Source: Polyangium sp. 6x1 (GTDB lineage Bacteria > Myxococcota_A > Polyangia > Polyangiales > Polyangiaceae). Taken from it: 64,000 bases of DNA. This document shows, piece by piece, positions 28,359 to 37,496 of the stretch (positions within the stretch are counted from its first letter, which is position 1; every line of letters starts with the position of its first letter). Both the position numbers and the translations under genes were made by a program. Where the stretch lies: assembly GCF_029946515.1 (NCBI RefSeq), contig NZ_JARZHH010000045.1, positions 34,671 to 98,670 on the forward strand. The letters are read 5' to 3'. The notes below the pieces were generated by a model. It saw only the letters and a list, made by a program, of their open reading frames with translations, searched no databases and was not told the DNA's origin.

Positions 28359-29132
28359 TCAGAGCGTCCAGCGGACGAGGACGCACGTGACGTTGTCCGG
28401 TCCGCCGTTCTCGTTGGCGCGCTCGATGAGCTTCGCCGTCGCGGTCTTGATGTCGCCGTGGCGCGAGAGGATGTCGGCGATCTCGGGGTCGGTCACGGGG
28501 CCGGAGAGGCCGTCGGAGCAGAGCAGGTACGTGTCGTTGACCGCGGGCACCTCGAAGCGCGTGTCGACCTTGACGGTCTCCTTCATCCCGAGCGCGCGCA
28601 CGATGACGTTCTTGTGCGGGAAGTTCGCGATCTCCTCGGGCGTGAGGCGCTTCATCTTGATGTAGTCGTTGAGCAGCGAGTGGTCCTCGGTGAGGCACTC
28701 GAGCTTGCCGTCGCGATGCCGGTAGACGCGGCTGTCACCGACGTGCGCGATGTACACGCCGTCGTTCGCCGTGAAGATGCCGACGAACGTCGTCCCCATG
28801 CCGCGCTTCTTCGACTCGCGCTGCGCGGTCTCGTAGATGCGCAGGTTCGCGAGCTTGATGCCCGTGATGAGGCGGTTCTCCTCGTAGCCCTTCGTGCGGT
28901 CCATCTTGTAGGGCCACGTGCGCTCGGGATCCTCCTGCGTCTGCGCGAAGAATTCTTGCATCGCATCGACGGCCATCTTCGAGGCGACCTCGCCCGATGC
29001 ATGACCACCCATGCCGTCGGCCACGATGAAGAGGCCGTACTCCGCCATGATCGCGAAGTTGTCTTCGTTGTGATTACGCTTGCGGCCGACGTTCGTCTCG
29101 CCGGCAACCTCGATGCGGAGCTGTTGAGCCAC
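28359..29132 (-). CDS. PP2C-family Ser/Thr protein phosphatase
   Basis: 257 residues, typical of bacterial Stp/PstP. Metal-binding motifs are visible: RNHNEDN (19-25), DGMGGHASGE (39-48), 'VGDSRVYR' and 'DGLSGPVTDPEI' and C-terminal 'GGPDNVTCV'. The enzyme removes phosphate from Ser/Thr, reversing kinases like its convergent neighbour. Cytoplasmic, no membrane segment. The start is a GTG at 29132, chosen because sequence homologous to the family begins there. The gene follows the trypsin-fold gene on the opposite end of the same strand with a 164-base gap that holds no recognisable gene. Confidence 0.93.
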   Translation of the reverse strand: MAQQLRIEVAGETNVGRKRNHNEDNFAIMAEYGLFIVADGMGGHASGEVASKMAVDAMQEFFAQTQEDPERTWPYKMDRTKGYEENRLITGIKLANLRIYETAQRESKKRGMGTTFVGIFTANDGVYIAHVGDSRVYRHRDGKLECLTEDHSLLNDYIKMKRLTPEEIANFPHKNVIVRALGMKETVKVDTRFEVPAVNDTYLLCSDGLSGPVTDPEIADILSRHGDIKTATAKLIERANENGGPDNVTCVLVRWTL

Positions 29133-29296
29133 GGTTCACCGAATGTGGGGGACGGAGCGGCTCGCCTTTTCTCGTTCCCGATGGGGATCCGAGAGCCGCG
29201 CTCGTCATGGTCGGGATCGTTCGGCGGGGTGTCAACGAGATCCCGCGAGCAGGGTCGTCGCGGGTTCGTTTCTACGGGGATCAGATGGGATCGACC

Positions 29297-30616
29297 TTAC
29301 CTCCTGCGGTCGAGCGCGTCCGCTTTGGGACGGGCTTGCGTGGGGGGCGCTGCATCGCCGAGCGTCGGGAGCTCGGCCGGGTGTGCCGGCGGCGCCTTCG
29401 GTGCGGCGCGCGGATCGGGCGCCTGACGGAGCGCGACCGTCACCTGACGATACTTACCTTGGCCAAACACCGTGAGCGGCACCTTCTCGCCGACCGCGTG
29501 CGTCCGGATGACCTCCGCGAGCTGCTCGGGGCTCGTCACGGGCACGCCGTCGACGGCGATGATCATGTCGCTGACCGACGCATCGCCGCCCTTGAGCTTG
29601 GCCTCGGCCGCGGGGCTGTCCGGGTGGATGCTCTGCACACGGACGCCCTTGGCGAACATGCCGACCTCGGACGAACCCTGGATGCCGAGCCAGGCCGCAG
29701 GCGCAACCGCGGTCGGCGGGACGCTGCGGAGGAAGGTGCGGATCGCGTTGATGGGGATGCCGAACGCGACGGGGGTGCAGGGGCGACCCTCGTTCGGAGA
29801 GCAGCCGCGGCCGAGGAGCGCGACGACGCGGCCGTCCTCGTCGATGATCGGCGCGCCGAGGTCGAGCGGCGAGATGCGCGAGCCGAGCTCGAAGGCGTTC
29901 GCGAGCGTGGCGTCATCGGCGCCGAGGAGGTTTTTCCGGCCGCGGATCACCATCTGCGAGACGCCGGGTTTGCCCTTGGGCCCCATCGCGAAGCCGCGGA
30001 TGGTCGCATCGGTGCGGAGCGGGTCCCGCGTGGAGGCGACGAGCCCTTCGGTCCAGCGCCCCGACTGCGGGACGAGCAGCGCGAGGTCCCAGGTGCGGTC
30101 GTGGTGGCCGAGCTTGACGCGAGCGACGGAGCCATCGGCGAAGCGCGCTTCGAGATCGTTGCCCGAGCCGAGCGGCGAGAGCGCGGCGAGGATGCGGCCG
30201 TCACCCGCGAGCGTGACGCCGAGCGAGAGGGGCTGGCCGGCGCGCTCGATCGCCACGACGCCGCGGAGCGCCTTCTCCTCGACGGAGGGTTCTTTTTTCG
30301 CGTTGGGATCGGCGGGCGCGTTGGGATCCGCGGCAGGCGCGGGCGGGATGGCGGCGGGCGGAGCGGCCTGAAGCGCGGGCAACTGCGGCGGCGGAGCGAG
30401 GCGGCGCGGCGGCGCGTTCGGCTGAGGCCGGGCGACCGGCGGAGCGTCGACATCGGCCGGGGCGACGGCGGGCGCTGCTTGGGCGAAGACCGCCGTCGGG
30501 ACCATGAGCGCGAGGACGGCGAGAGAGCCCGCGATCGACCAGCGTTGACGATTCTTCACGCCGGAGGTGTGAACGAACGCGGGGGACTTGTCGGGCGAGA
30601 CGGGGAAATTCGTCAT
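29297..30616 (-). CDS. secreted HtrA-like trypsin-fold/PDZ protein lacking catalytic residues
   Basis: 439 residues from the ATG at 30616. A signal peptide (about 27-46) is followed by a Pro/Ala-rich linker, a trypsin-like domain (115-300) and a PDZ domain (310-410, 'WLGIQGS', 'GVRVQSIHPDSPAAEAKLKGGD'). The usual His motif is replaced by ALSPLG (145-150) and the GNSGGP Ser motif by PLDLGAP (250-256); only the Asp in WDLALL (177) remains. It therefore looks like a pseudoprotease that binds peptides or partners in the periplasm rather than cutting. A much longer upstream frame is antisense to the sigma/anti-sigma genes and not real. Confidence 0.82.
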   Translation of the reverse strand: MTNFPVSPDKSPAFVHTSGVKNRQRWSIAGSLAVLALMVPTAVFAQAAPAVAPADVDAPPVARPQPNAPPRRLAPPPQLPALQAAPPAAIPPAPAADPNAPADPNAKKEPSVEEKALRGVVAIERAGQPLSLGVTLAGDGRILAALSPLGSGNDLEARFADGSVARVKLGHHDRTWDLALLVPQSGRWTEGLVASTRDPLRTDATIRGFAMGPKGKPGVSQMVIRGRKNLLGADDATLANAFELGSRISPLDLGAPIIDEDGRVVALLGRGCSPNEGRPCTPVAFGIPINAIRTFLRSVPPTAVAPAAWLGIQGSSEVGMFAKGVRVQSIHPDSPAAEAKLKGGDASVSDMIIAVDGVPVTSPEQLAEVIRTHAVGEKVPLTVFGQGKYRQVTVALRQAPDPRAAPKAPPAHPAELPTLGDAAPPTQARPKADALDRRR

Positions 30617-30850
30617 GGGTGGCGCTCCTCGAAGCTCGTCGGCGAGATCGGCGCTCGCGCGATGATGTAGCGTGGACGGGGGCGCAGCAAAGGTCGCGCC
30701 GTGGGCGGCCAGGTCGACGGCGAGGGGCCGGCGATCTCGATCGATCCTACCACGGCGCGGGGCGGGGCGCCTCGGGTCCACGCGATGTCGTTGGACGGGG
30801 AATTCGGGGATCGCTTCGGTCGCGGTCACAAAAGAGGAGCTCCGAGCAAC

Positions 30851-31456
30851 ATGGCAGGCGAAGAGGCAACCATGGCCCCGGGTCTGGCACGTGCAGAGAT
30901 GAAGGAAGGCCGATCGCACGCCGAGGAGGCGCGCGACATCGAGGAGCTCCTCGCGGCGGGCAACCATCGCGAGGCGCTCGCGCGGTGCGCTCGGGTCTAC
31001 GCAGCGCCGATCGGCCGGCTCTGCATGGCCTTCACGGGCTCGCAAGCGGACAGCGAGGAGCTCGTGCAAGAGACCTTGCTGGCCGCGTACGACGCGTTCC
31101 CGACGTACCGGGCGGAAGGAAGCGTGCGGGCGTTCCTGTTCGGGATCGCGCGTCGCATCTGCGGTCGGTTCTCCGAGACGCAGGCGCGGCAAAAGGCGCG
31201 GCTCCGGCTGGTGCACGACACGTCGTCGGGGCGCGCGGACGCGGGCGAGCTCGCGCTGGAGAAGGAGCGGGCGACGCGGGCGCGCGATGCGCTCGGGAAG
31301 CTCAAGCCGAGCGAGCGGGAGGCTCTGGTGCTTCGGTACGACGCGGGGCTCAGCTTCCGAGAGGTGGCCCAGGCGTGCGGGATCGACGAGGCGGCCGCGC
31401 GCAAGCGCGTGAGCCGCGCGCTCGGGAAGATGCGAGCGGAGATCGGCGAGGAGTGA
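30851..31456 (+). CDS. ECF-family RNA polymerase sigma factor
   Basis: 201 residues from the ATG at 30851 (GAGGAG upstream); earlier starts in frame add sequence unlike the family. Region 2 is visible around 'ADSEELVQETLLAAYDAFPTYR' and 'VRAFLFGIARR', and region 4 in 'LGKLKPSEREALVLRYDAGLSFREVAQACGI' with its helix-turn-helix. The next gene, four bases on, starts with an anti-sigma zinc motif, so this is a sigma/anti-sigma pair. It is divergent from the trypsin-fold pseudoprotease over 234 bases; that gap may hold its own target promoter, but no convincing ECF box was found. Confidence 0.92.
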   Translation: MAGEEATMAPGLARAEMKEGRSHAEEARDIEELLAAGNHREALARCARVYAAPIGRLCMAFTGSQADSEELVQETLLAAYDAFPTYRAEGSVRAFLFGIARRICGRFSETQARQKARLRLVHDTSSGRADAGELALEKERATRARDALGKLKPSEREALVLRYDAGLSFREVAQACGIDEAAARKRVSRALGKMRAEIGEE

Positions 31457-31460
31457 AGCG

Positions 31461-34400
31461 ATGAGCACGAGCGAGACGAACGTGGGTGGGCTCTGCCGCG
31501 AGGTCGACGAGCGAATCGCCGAGGTGCTGGACGGTTCGGCGCCGAAGGAGCTGTTCGAACACATCGCCGATTGCGACGCGTGCCGGGACCTCAAGTACGA
31601 CGCGGAGCGCGCCGCGGAGCTCGTGGGGCACGCGGGCGGCGATTTCCGGGCGGACGCGGGCTTCGCGGACAAGGTGCTCGCGAAGCTCGACGTGGAGAAC
31701 TTGAAGCCGCCGGCCGGCGTGGCGCCGAAGAGCGTCGAGGCCGCGGTATCGGCGCCGCACACGGCGAAGAGCGTGGTCGTCGAGGAGCGGGCCTCCGAGC
31801 CGAAGGTCGCGGACATCGCGACGGCGAAGACGGAGGTCGCGACCGAGCCGCCTGTGGCGCGGACGAACACGTTGGTGTCCAAAGTTTCGGAGCGCGGCCT
31901 CGAATCGACGCAGCCCTCGCCGACGGTGAACGACGAGGTGAAGGCGGCCGCGCCCGCGCAGGCGATCACCGGGCGTGACGCGCCGCGTTCGCGCGAGCCC
32001 GAGGTGAAGAGCGCGACGGCGGGAGCGGCGCGCACGGCGCCGCCGCGGACGACGAAGGGGAGCGAGGGAGGCAAGGTCGTCTCGCTCTTTCGCCGCCCGA
32101 AGTTCGTCGCGGGGCTGCTCGGCGCGATGGCCGCGGCGGCCGCCGTCGGGTTCTACCTGAAGGGGCAGAAGCAAGGGCCGGAGGAGCCAAAGCTCGAAGC
32201 CGCGTGGTCGGGCAAAATCGACTCCATCTCGCGCGCGTCCGCCGACAAAGAAGGCGGGCTCGAGGCGTGCGACGCGAGCGGCGCGTGCAAGCCGGTGAAG
32301 CCCGGATGGGCGTTCAAGAGCGACACGACGCTGCGCACGGACGCGCGCACGCGGGCGTACGTCTCGCTCGCGGACGGCTCGCAGCTCGCGATCGATCGAG
32401 GCTCGTCGGTCTCGCTCGAAGGCGGCAAGGTGCGTCAGGCGAAGCTCGTCGAGGGGACGATCGTCGCCGACGTGGCGAGCTTGAAGGGCGCTCCCGCCGC
32501 GAAGATCGGCGTCGGCGACGATGAGGTCGAGGTGCTCGGCACGAAGCTCGTCATGACGGCCGGCAAGGGCCGCGCGAGCGTCGAGGTCGCGCGCGGCGTG
32601 GTCCGCGTGCGGTCGGCCTCGGGCAAGTCGGTCGACGTGCGCGCGGGCGAGGAGGCGACGATCGAAAAAGGTCGCGAGCCGCTCGTGGCGAGCTCGTCGA
32701 GCGTCGCGGACTCGCTCGAGTGGAGCGATCGATCGCCGGAGGAGCTCGACGCGCCGGTGCTGCGAGGGCTCGGGGAGCTCCGCGCGCGCAAGCCGGGACA
32801 GACCAAGGAGAAGGACCACGCGGTGCGGCTCGCGAAGCACTCGGTGAAGGTGCGCATCGTGGACGTCGTGGCGCGGACCGAGGTCGACGAGACGTTCACG
32901 AACGACACCGACGAGGAGCTCGAAGGCATCTTCCGTTTCCCGCTGCCGCCGGGCGCGCAGATCGAGAAGCTCGCGCTGGAGGTGGACGGCAAGATGATGG
33001 ACGGCGCGTTCGTCGACCGCGACAAGGGCGCGGCGATCTGGCGCGGCGTCATCCAGAACGCGGCGCCGAAGACGCCGAAGCCGCGCGAGGAGATCATCTG
33101 GGTGCCGGGGCCGTGGCGCGATCCGGCGCTGCTCGAGTGGCAGCGTGGTGGACGATTTGAGCTCAAAATTTTCCCGATCCCGAAGCGGGGCTCGCGGCGT
33201 GTGGTGCTCACGTACACGCAGACCGTGGACCAGGCCGCGGGCGTCCGGCGCTTCACCTACCCGCTCGCGCACGATCCGAGCGGGACGACGAAGATCGACG
33301 CGTTCGACCTCGATCTCCAGGTGCTCGGTCACGACAAGGAGTTCGGCGTACAGACGCGCGGCTACGAGCTCTCACCCTCGGGCGGCGACGCGTCCGCCGA
33401 GCGGCGCACGCTGAGCGCGACGGGGTTCGTCCCGGCCGGTGATCTGACGGTCGAGTACGGGCTGCCCGATCGGGACCGCGAGGCGACGGCGTGGGCGTAC
33501 CGCATGGAGCCGACGAGCGCGCCGCTCGCGGAGGAGGCGAAGGACGGGCCGGCGTCGACGAAGGCGAAGACGACCGAGGAGAAGGACGCAGCGGAGGCGG
33601 CGCGCGCCATCGCGTTCGATTCGTCGCCGTACGTGGCGATCGCGCTTCGGCCGAAGCTGCCGCGATGGCAGGAGGCGAAGGAGCGCGTGCACGCGATCGT
33701 CGTGGACGCGAGCCGCTCGATGGTGGGCGAGCGTTTCTCGCGGGCGACGCGGCTCGCCTCGACGATCGTGCGCGAGATGGATCGGCGCGACTCGTTCGTG
33801 CTGCTCGCGTGCGACACGGTGTGCAGGCCGATGACGCAGGACGGCCGCAGCGGTTTGCCCACGCCGAGCGCGCCGGGCGCGGCGGCGGCGGGCGAGGTGG
33901 AGCGCTTCCTCGGGAGCGTCGAGCCGGACGGCGGCAGCGACATGGCCGCGGCGGTGAGCGCGGCGCGGAGCGCGGCGGGATCGCTCGGCGGCAAGGAGCT
34001 GCGCATCCTCTACCTCGGCGACGGCACGCCGACCGTGGGCCCGACGCGGTCTTCGCACATCGAGGCGGCGGTGCGCGGCTCGCTGCCGGGCGGCGGTGGA
34101 TCGGTCGTCGCCGTGGCGATGGGCGCTGACGCGGATCTGACGTCGCTCGCGGCGCTCGCACGCGGCGGCGGCGGCGTGGTGGTCCCGTACGTGCCCGGGC
34201 AGAAGGTCTCGTCCGCGGCGCTCGACGTGCTCTCCGCGGCGTACGGCGTGACGCTGCGGGATCCGGAGATCGAGCTGCCCGCCGGGCTCACGCAGGTCAC
34301 GCCCGCGCGGCTCGATCCGATTCGCGCCGGCGGCGAGACGTTCGTCGTGGCGCGCATGTCGAGCGGCGACGCGATCGAGGGGGCGATCCGGCTGCGCGGC

Positions 34401-35972
34401 CGCGTCGCGAGCGAGCGGTTCGAGCAGACGTATCCGATCAAAATCCTCGCGACGTCGAGCGCGGGCAACGCGTTCGTGCCGCGGCTCTACGCCGCCGCAA
34501 AGATCGCCGAGCTCGAGAACACCGGCGGCTCGGCGAGCAAGCTCGCGGCGATCGAGCTGTCGAAACGCTTCGCGGTCGCGAGCCGCTTCACCTCGCTGCT
34601 CGTGCTGGAGAGCGAGGCGATGATGAACGCGTTCGGCCTCGAACGAACGCGCGTCGCGCCGACGTTCACGGGCGAGGAGCTCGCGCAGAGCTCGAACGCG
34701 GACGCCGAGGGCGAGGAGAAGGCCGCCGACGAGGCGAAGGAAGAGGCCGAGGCCTCGGCCGACCTCGACACCCGCACCGAATCGAAGGGCAAAAAGGTCG
34801 CAGAGGCCCCGGCTGCGGCGGCCCCGAGCGATGCATTCGACGACGCGAGCCCGGCGCCGCCGCCCATGCCTGCCTCGCCTGCCGCAACCGCGACGGCGGC
34901 GTCGCCGGCGCGGAGGCCCGCGTCCAAGACCGCAGGCGGCGGATGGAGCCCGAGCGGCATCGGCGACGTCGGCACGAGCCGGGGATGGAACGAGGGGAGG
35001 CAACGGCTCGTCCCGATGCGGAAGATCTTTGAGCGCAAAGGATCGTTCGAGGCGCTCAACACGCTGGCCTCGCAGAACGCCTCGAAGCTGCTCGCCGCCG
35101 AAAGCGCGCTCGCGAGCACGCCCGACAGCCGCGACAAGACCGTGGACCTCTTCGCGCTCTACGCGACGGCGGGTCGGCTCGGCGAGGCGCAGGAGCTCAC
35201 GGCGAAGTGGAGCGGTCGCGACGCGCTCGATCCGGATGCGCTCACGGCGCGCGCGGATCTCGCGGCGCGGCAGGGCGATCGGGAGCGTGCGATCCGGATC
35301 CTCGGCGGCCTCGCGGACGTTCGTCCGGGCGACCGCGCCACGCAGACGCGGCTCGCGGAGATGCACGAGGCCTCGGGCAACCGCGCCCTCGCCTGCGAAC
35401 ACCGCATCGCGCTCGCGGACATGGCGCCCGGCGAGGCGAAGCTCGTCGCGGACGCGGTGCGCTGCGCGAATACGCTCGGCATGAGTGAACTCGCGAGCCT
35501 GCTCAAGCTCGACGCGAGCGAGTCGGTGCGCGCGTCGATCGACAAGCTGCTCGTGCAGCCCGCGCCCCCGGCCTCGTCCTCGCTGCGCGGCGACATCCAG
35601 GTCTCGGCCGAGTGGACGGGCGGCGTCGACCTCGACATCGGGCTCATCGACGCGCAGGGCCGCCGCACCTCGTGGCTCGGCTCGCCTGGCAAGGCGCTCC
35701 TCAGCGCGCGGGACGTGACGAGCACGCGGACCGAGGCGCTCGGGCTCGTGAACACGCCTTCGGGCAGCTACGTGGTCGAGCTCGCCCGCGCGTCGGGCGC
35801 GGACCAGAACATCCCGGTGCGCGGCGAGCTCCTGCTCAAGCTCGCTGGCGAGACGCGGAAGGTGCCCTTCGTGCTCACCGGTCCGCGCGCGGAAGTCGGG
35901 ACGATGCGGGTGTTCTTCACCTCGCGCCTGGTCCCGGTCACCGACAGGCCGTTCAATCCCTGGGGTCCGTGA
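31461..35972 (+). CDS. giant membrane anti-sigma factor with FecR, VIT, VWA and TPR-like domains
   Basis: 1503 residues. The cytoplasmic N-terminus has a zinc anti-sigma motif (Cys12, H34-x3-Cys38-x2-Cys41). After a disordered linker comes one membrane helix (215-233). Outside follow a FecR-like domain (about 285-400), a VIT domain (about 450-660), a VWA domain with an intact DASRS MIDAS (749-753; to about 910), an Ala/Glu/Pro-rich linker, helical TPR-like repeats (about 1225-1345), and a C-terminal beta domain resembling DUF2135/YfaP ('GGVDLDIGLIDAQGR'). Known pieces: FecR-type domains relay surface signals; VIT-VWA proteins bind partners. Inference: an envelope sensor controlling the adjacent ECF factor. 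Such a long fusion is unusual; no frameshift was seen. Confidence 0.88.
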   Translation: MSTSETNVGGLCREVDERIAEVLDGSAPKELFEHIADCDACRDLKYDAERAAELVGHAGGDFRADAGFADKVLAKLDVENLKPPAGVAPKSVEAAVSAPHTAKSVVVEERASEPKVADIATAKTEVATEPPVARTNTLVSKVSERGLESTQPSPTVNDEVKAAAPAQAITGRDAPRSREPEVKSATAGAARTAPPRTTKGSEGGKVVSLFRRPKFVAGLLGAMAAAAAVGFYLKGQKQGPEEPKLEAAWSGKIDSISRASADKEGGLEACDASGACKPVKPGWAFKSDTTLRTDARTRAYVSLADGSQLAIDRGSSVSLEGGKVRQAKLVEGTIVADVASLKGAPAAKIGVGDDEVEVLGTKLVMTAGKGRASVEVARGVVRVRSASGKSVDVRAGEEATIEKGREPLVASSSSVADSLEWSDRSPEELDAPVLRGLGELRARKPGQTKEKDHAVRLAKHSVKVRIVDVVARTEVDETFTNDTDEELEGIFRFPLPPGAQIEKLALEVDGKMMDGAFVDRDKGAAIWRGVIQNAAPKTPKPREEIIWVPGPWRDPALLEWQRGGRFELKIFPIPKRGSRRVVLTYTQTVDQAAGVRRFTYPLAHDPSGTTKIDAFDLDLQVLGHDKEFGVQTRGYELSPSGGDASAERRTLSATGFVPAGDLTVEYGLPDRDREATAWAYRMEPTSAPLAEEAKDGPASTKAKTTEEKDAAEAARAIAFDSSPYVAIALRPKLPRWQEAKERVHAIVVDASRSMVGERFSRATRLASTIVREMDRRDSFVLLACDTVCRPMTQDGRSGLPTPSAPGAAAAGEVERFLGSVEPDGGSDMAAAVSAARSAAGSLGGKELRILYLGDGTPTVGPTRSSHIEAAVRGSLPGGGGSVVAVAMGADADLTSLAALARGGGGVVVPYVPGQKVSSAALDVLSAAYGVTLRDPEIELPAGLTQVTPARLDPIRAGGETFVVARMSSGDAIEGAIRLRGRVASERFEQTYPIKILATSSAGNAFVPRLYAAAKIAELENTGGSASKLAAIELSKRFAVASRFTSLLVLESEAMMNAFGLERTRVAPTFTGEELAQSSNADAEGEEKAADEAKEEAEASADLDTRTESKGKKVAEAPAAAAPSDAFDDASPAPPPMPASPAATATAASPARRPASKTAGGGWSPSGIGDVGTSRGWNEGRQRLVPMRKIFERKGSFEALNTLASQNASKLLAAESALASTPDSRDKTVDLFALYATAGRLGEAQELTAKWSGRDALDPDALTARADLAARQGDRERAIRILGGLADVRPGDRATQTRLAEMHEASGNRALACEHRIALADMAPGEAKLVADAVRCANTLGMSELASLLKLDASESVRASIDKLLVQPAPPASSSLRGDIQVSAEWTGGVDLDIGLIDAQGRRTSWLGSPGKALLSARDVTSTRTEALGLVNTPSGSYVVELARASGADQNIPVRGELLLKLAGETRKVPFVLTGPRAEVGTMRVFFTSRLVPVTDRPFNPWGP

Positions 35973-36054
35973 AACGGCCGGCCCCCCGGAGCGCGCATCG
36001 CCCGGGGGGCTTCCCATGGACTTCGGGCCGGAAGTGGGGCATTCCCTCCCCACC

Positions 36055-36519
36055 ATGAGCGCAGCGCACGACGCCCACGGAGATCACGCCGCGGGCCACC
36101 ACGCCTCCCACGATCACGATCACTTCGACAACGATCCGGTGCAGGAGCTGCCGGCCGACGAGCCGCGCACGCCCACGTGGATCCCGATCGTGGGGCTCTT
36201 GTTGTTCTTCTTCGCGGGCACGGCGTGGCTGCTCTCGACGAGCGGCGACGAGGCCCAGCCGAAGGCCGACACCGCGCCCGCCCAGGCCGCGCCGCAACCC
36301 GCGCCGCAGCCGCAAGCGCAGCAGCCGCAAGCGCTGCCCGCGCGCGCGCCGCAGGCGATGCCGGTGACGCGTCCGGGGCCCGCGCCGCTCGGCTCGGGCG
36401 GCCTGCGTCAGCTCACGCCCGAGCAGGCGAAGCAGATCCAGCAGAAGATCGAGTCGCTCCGCGCGCAGCAACCGGGCGGTGCGCCGCAGCCGCAGCCCGC
36501 GCAACCGGTGCCGCGATGA
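36055..36519 (+). CDS. His-rich single-pass membrane protein
   Basis: 154 residues from the ATG at 36055 (an ATG at 36016 would add thirteen). The first 22 residues hold eight or nine His mixed with Asp and Ala, a likely metal-binding cytoplasmic tail. A membrane helix spans about residues 42-62 ('IPIVGLLLFFFAGTAWLL'), then a Pro/Gln/Ala-rich periplasmic linker and a short helical end ('TPEQAKQIQQKIESLR'). No family recognised. The following dehydrogenase gene starts in its stop codon (ATGA). It may be a metal sensor or a cytochrome-associated assembly protein, but this is not demonstrable. Confidence 0.7.
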   Translation: MSAAHDAHGDHAAGHHASHDHDHFDNDPVQELPADEPRTPTWIPIVGLLLFFFAGTAWLLSTSGDEAQPKADTAPAQAAPQPAPQPQAQQPQALPARAPQAMPVTRPGPAPLGSGGLRQLTPEQAKQIQQKIESLRAQQPGGAPQPQPAQPVPR

Positions 36520-37421
36520 GCGAGGTCCTCTCGGCGTCGGACGTGCGTCGCGTCGTGGTCCTCGGCGCGGGCACGATGGGCCAGGGCATCGCGCAGGTGA
36601 TGGCGCAGGCCGGGTACGTCACGCACCTCTACGACGTCGATGGGGCGCGGATCGGCCGCGCGATCGAGTCGATCAAGCAGACGACGGATCGGCTCGTGCA
36701 GAAGGGCAAGATGCTGAACGAGGCGCGCAGCGAGCTCATCGGCGCGCTCGTGCCCACGCCCGATCTCGCCCAGGCGTGCAACGACGTGGACCTCGTGATC
36801 GAGTCCGCGCCCGAGCAGATGGAGCTCAAGGTCGGGCTCCTCCGCGAAGTGAAGGCGCTCGCGCCGGAGCGCGCGATCCTCGGGACGAACACGTCGAGCT
36901 TGTCGATCACGGAGATCGGCACGCGCACGTCGGCCGCGGCGCGCACGATCGGCCTGCACTTCTTCAACCCGCCGCCCGTGATGGAGCTCCTCGAGGTGGT
37001 GCGCGGGCTCGGCACGGACGAGGGCGTCGTGGCGACGAGCCTCGCGATCGCCAAGCGCATCGGCAAGACGCCGATCGTCGTGAACGACATGCCCGGCTTC
37101 GCGACGAGCCGCCTCGGCGTGGTGATCGGCGCGGAGGCGATGCGCATGCTGGAGAGCGGCGTGGCTTCGGCGGAGGACATCGATCGGGCGATGGAGCTCG
37201 GCTATCGGCACCCGATGGGCCCGCTCAAGCTCACGGACCTCGTGGGCCTCGACGTGCGGCTCATGATCCTCGAGCACCTGCACCGCGAGATCGGCGAGCA
37301 GTTCCGGCCGCCCGCGATCCTGCGGCAGATGGTGCGCGCGGGCAGGCTCGGCAAGAAGAGCGGCGAAGGGTTTTACCGCTGGACCGAGTCGGGCCCGGTG
37401 CCCGTCGCGCACAAGCGCTGA
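36516..37421 (+). CDS. 3-hydroxyacyl-CoA dehydrogenase (3-hydroxybutyryl-CoA type)
   Basis: 301 residues, slightly longer than PaaH/Hbd (about 283). The NAD motif GAGTMGQGIA is at 17-26, the catalytic HFFNP motif near 149, and 'NDMPGFATSRL' and 'GYRHPMGPLKLTDLVGLD' match the family. It oxidises (S)-3-hydroxyacyl-CoA to 3-oxoacyl-CoA in fatty-acid degradation or butanoate metabolism. ATGA overlap with the His-rich protein gene. A clear terminator follows at 37444. No other beta-oxidation gene is near. Confidence 0.93.
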   Translation: MSEVLSASDVRRVVVLGAGTMGQGIAQVMAQAGYVTHLYDVDGARIGRAIESIKQTTDRLVQKGKMLNEARSELIGALVPTPDLAQACNDVDLVIESAPEQMELKVGLLREVKALAPERAILGTNTSSLSITEIGTRTSAAARTIGLHFFNPPPVMELLEVVRGLGTDEGVVATSLAIAKRIGKTPIVVNDMPGFATSRLGVVIGAEAMRMLESGVASAEDIDRAMELGYRHPMGPLKLTDLVGLDVRLMILEHLHREIGEQFRPPAILRQMVRAGRLGKKSGEGFYRWTESGPVPVAHKR

Positions 37422-37443
37422 GCCGACGCGGACAAAACACGAA

Positions 37444-37475
37444 GGCCCGCTGGCTTTGGCGCCGGCGGGCCTTTT
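37444..37475. terminator. intrinsic terminator between convergent genes
   Basis: A 10-pair stem GGCCCGCTGG/CCGGCGGGCC (37444-37453 and 37462-37471, one G-U) on an eight-base loop, followed by TTTT. It lies 22 bases after the dehydrogenase stop and 22 bases before the convergent gene's stop. The AAGG/CCTTTT flanks make it usable from both strands. Confidence 0.85.
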
Positions 37476-37496
37476 CGTTTGGGCTCAAACAGAACG

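Noticed and set aside
33372..36056. 894-codon minus-strand frame
   Set aside because: Antisense to the anti-sigma fusion; Arg-rich shadow.
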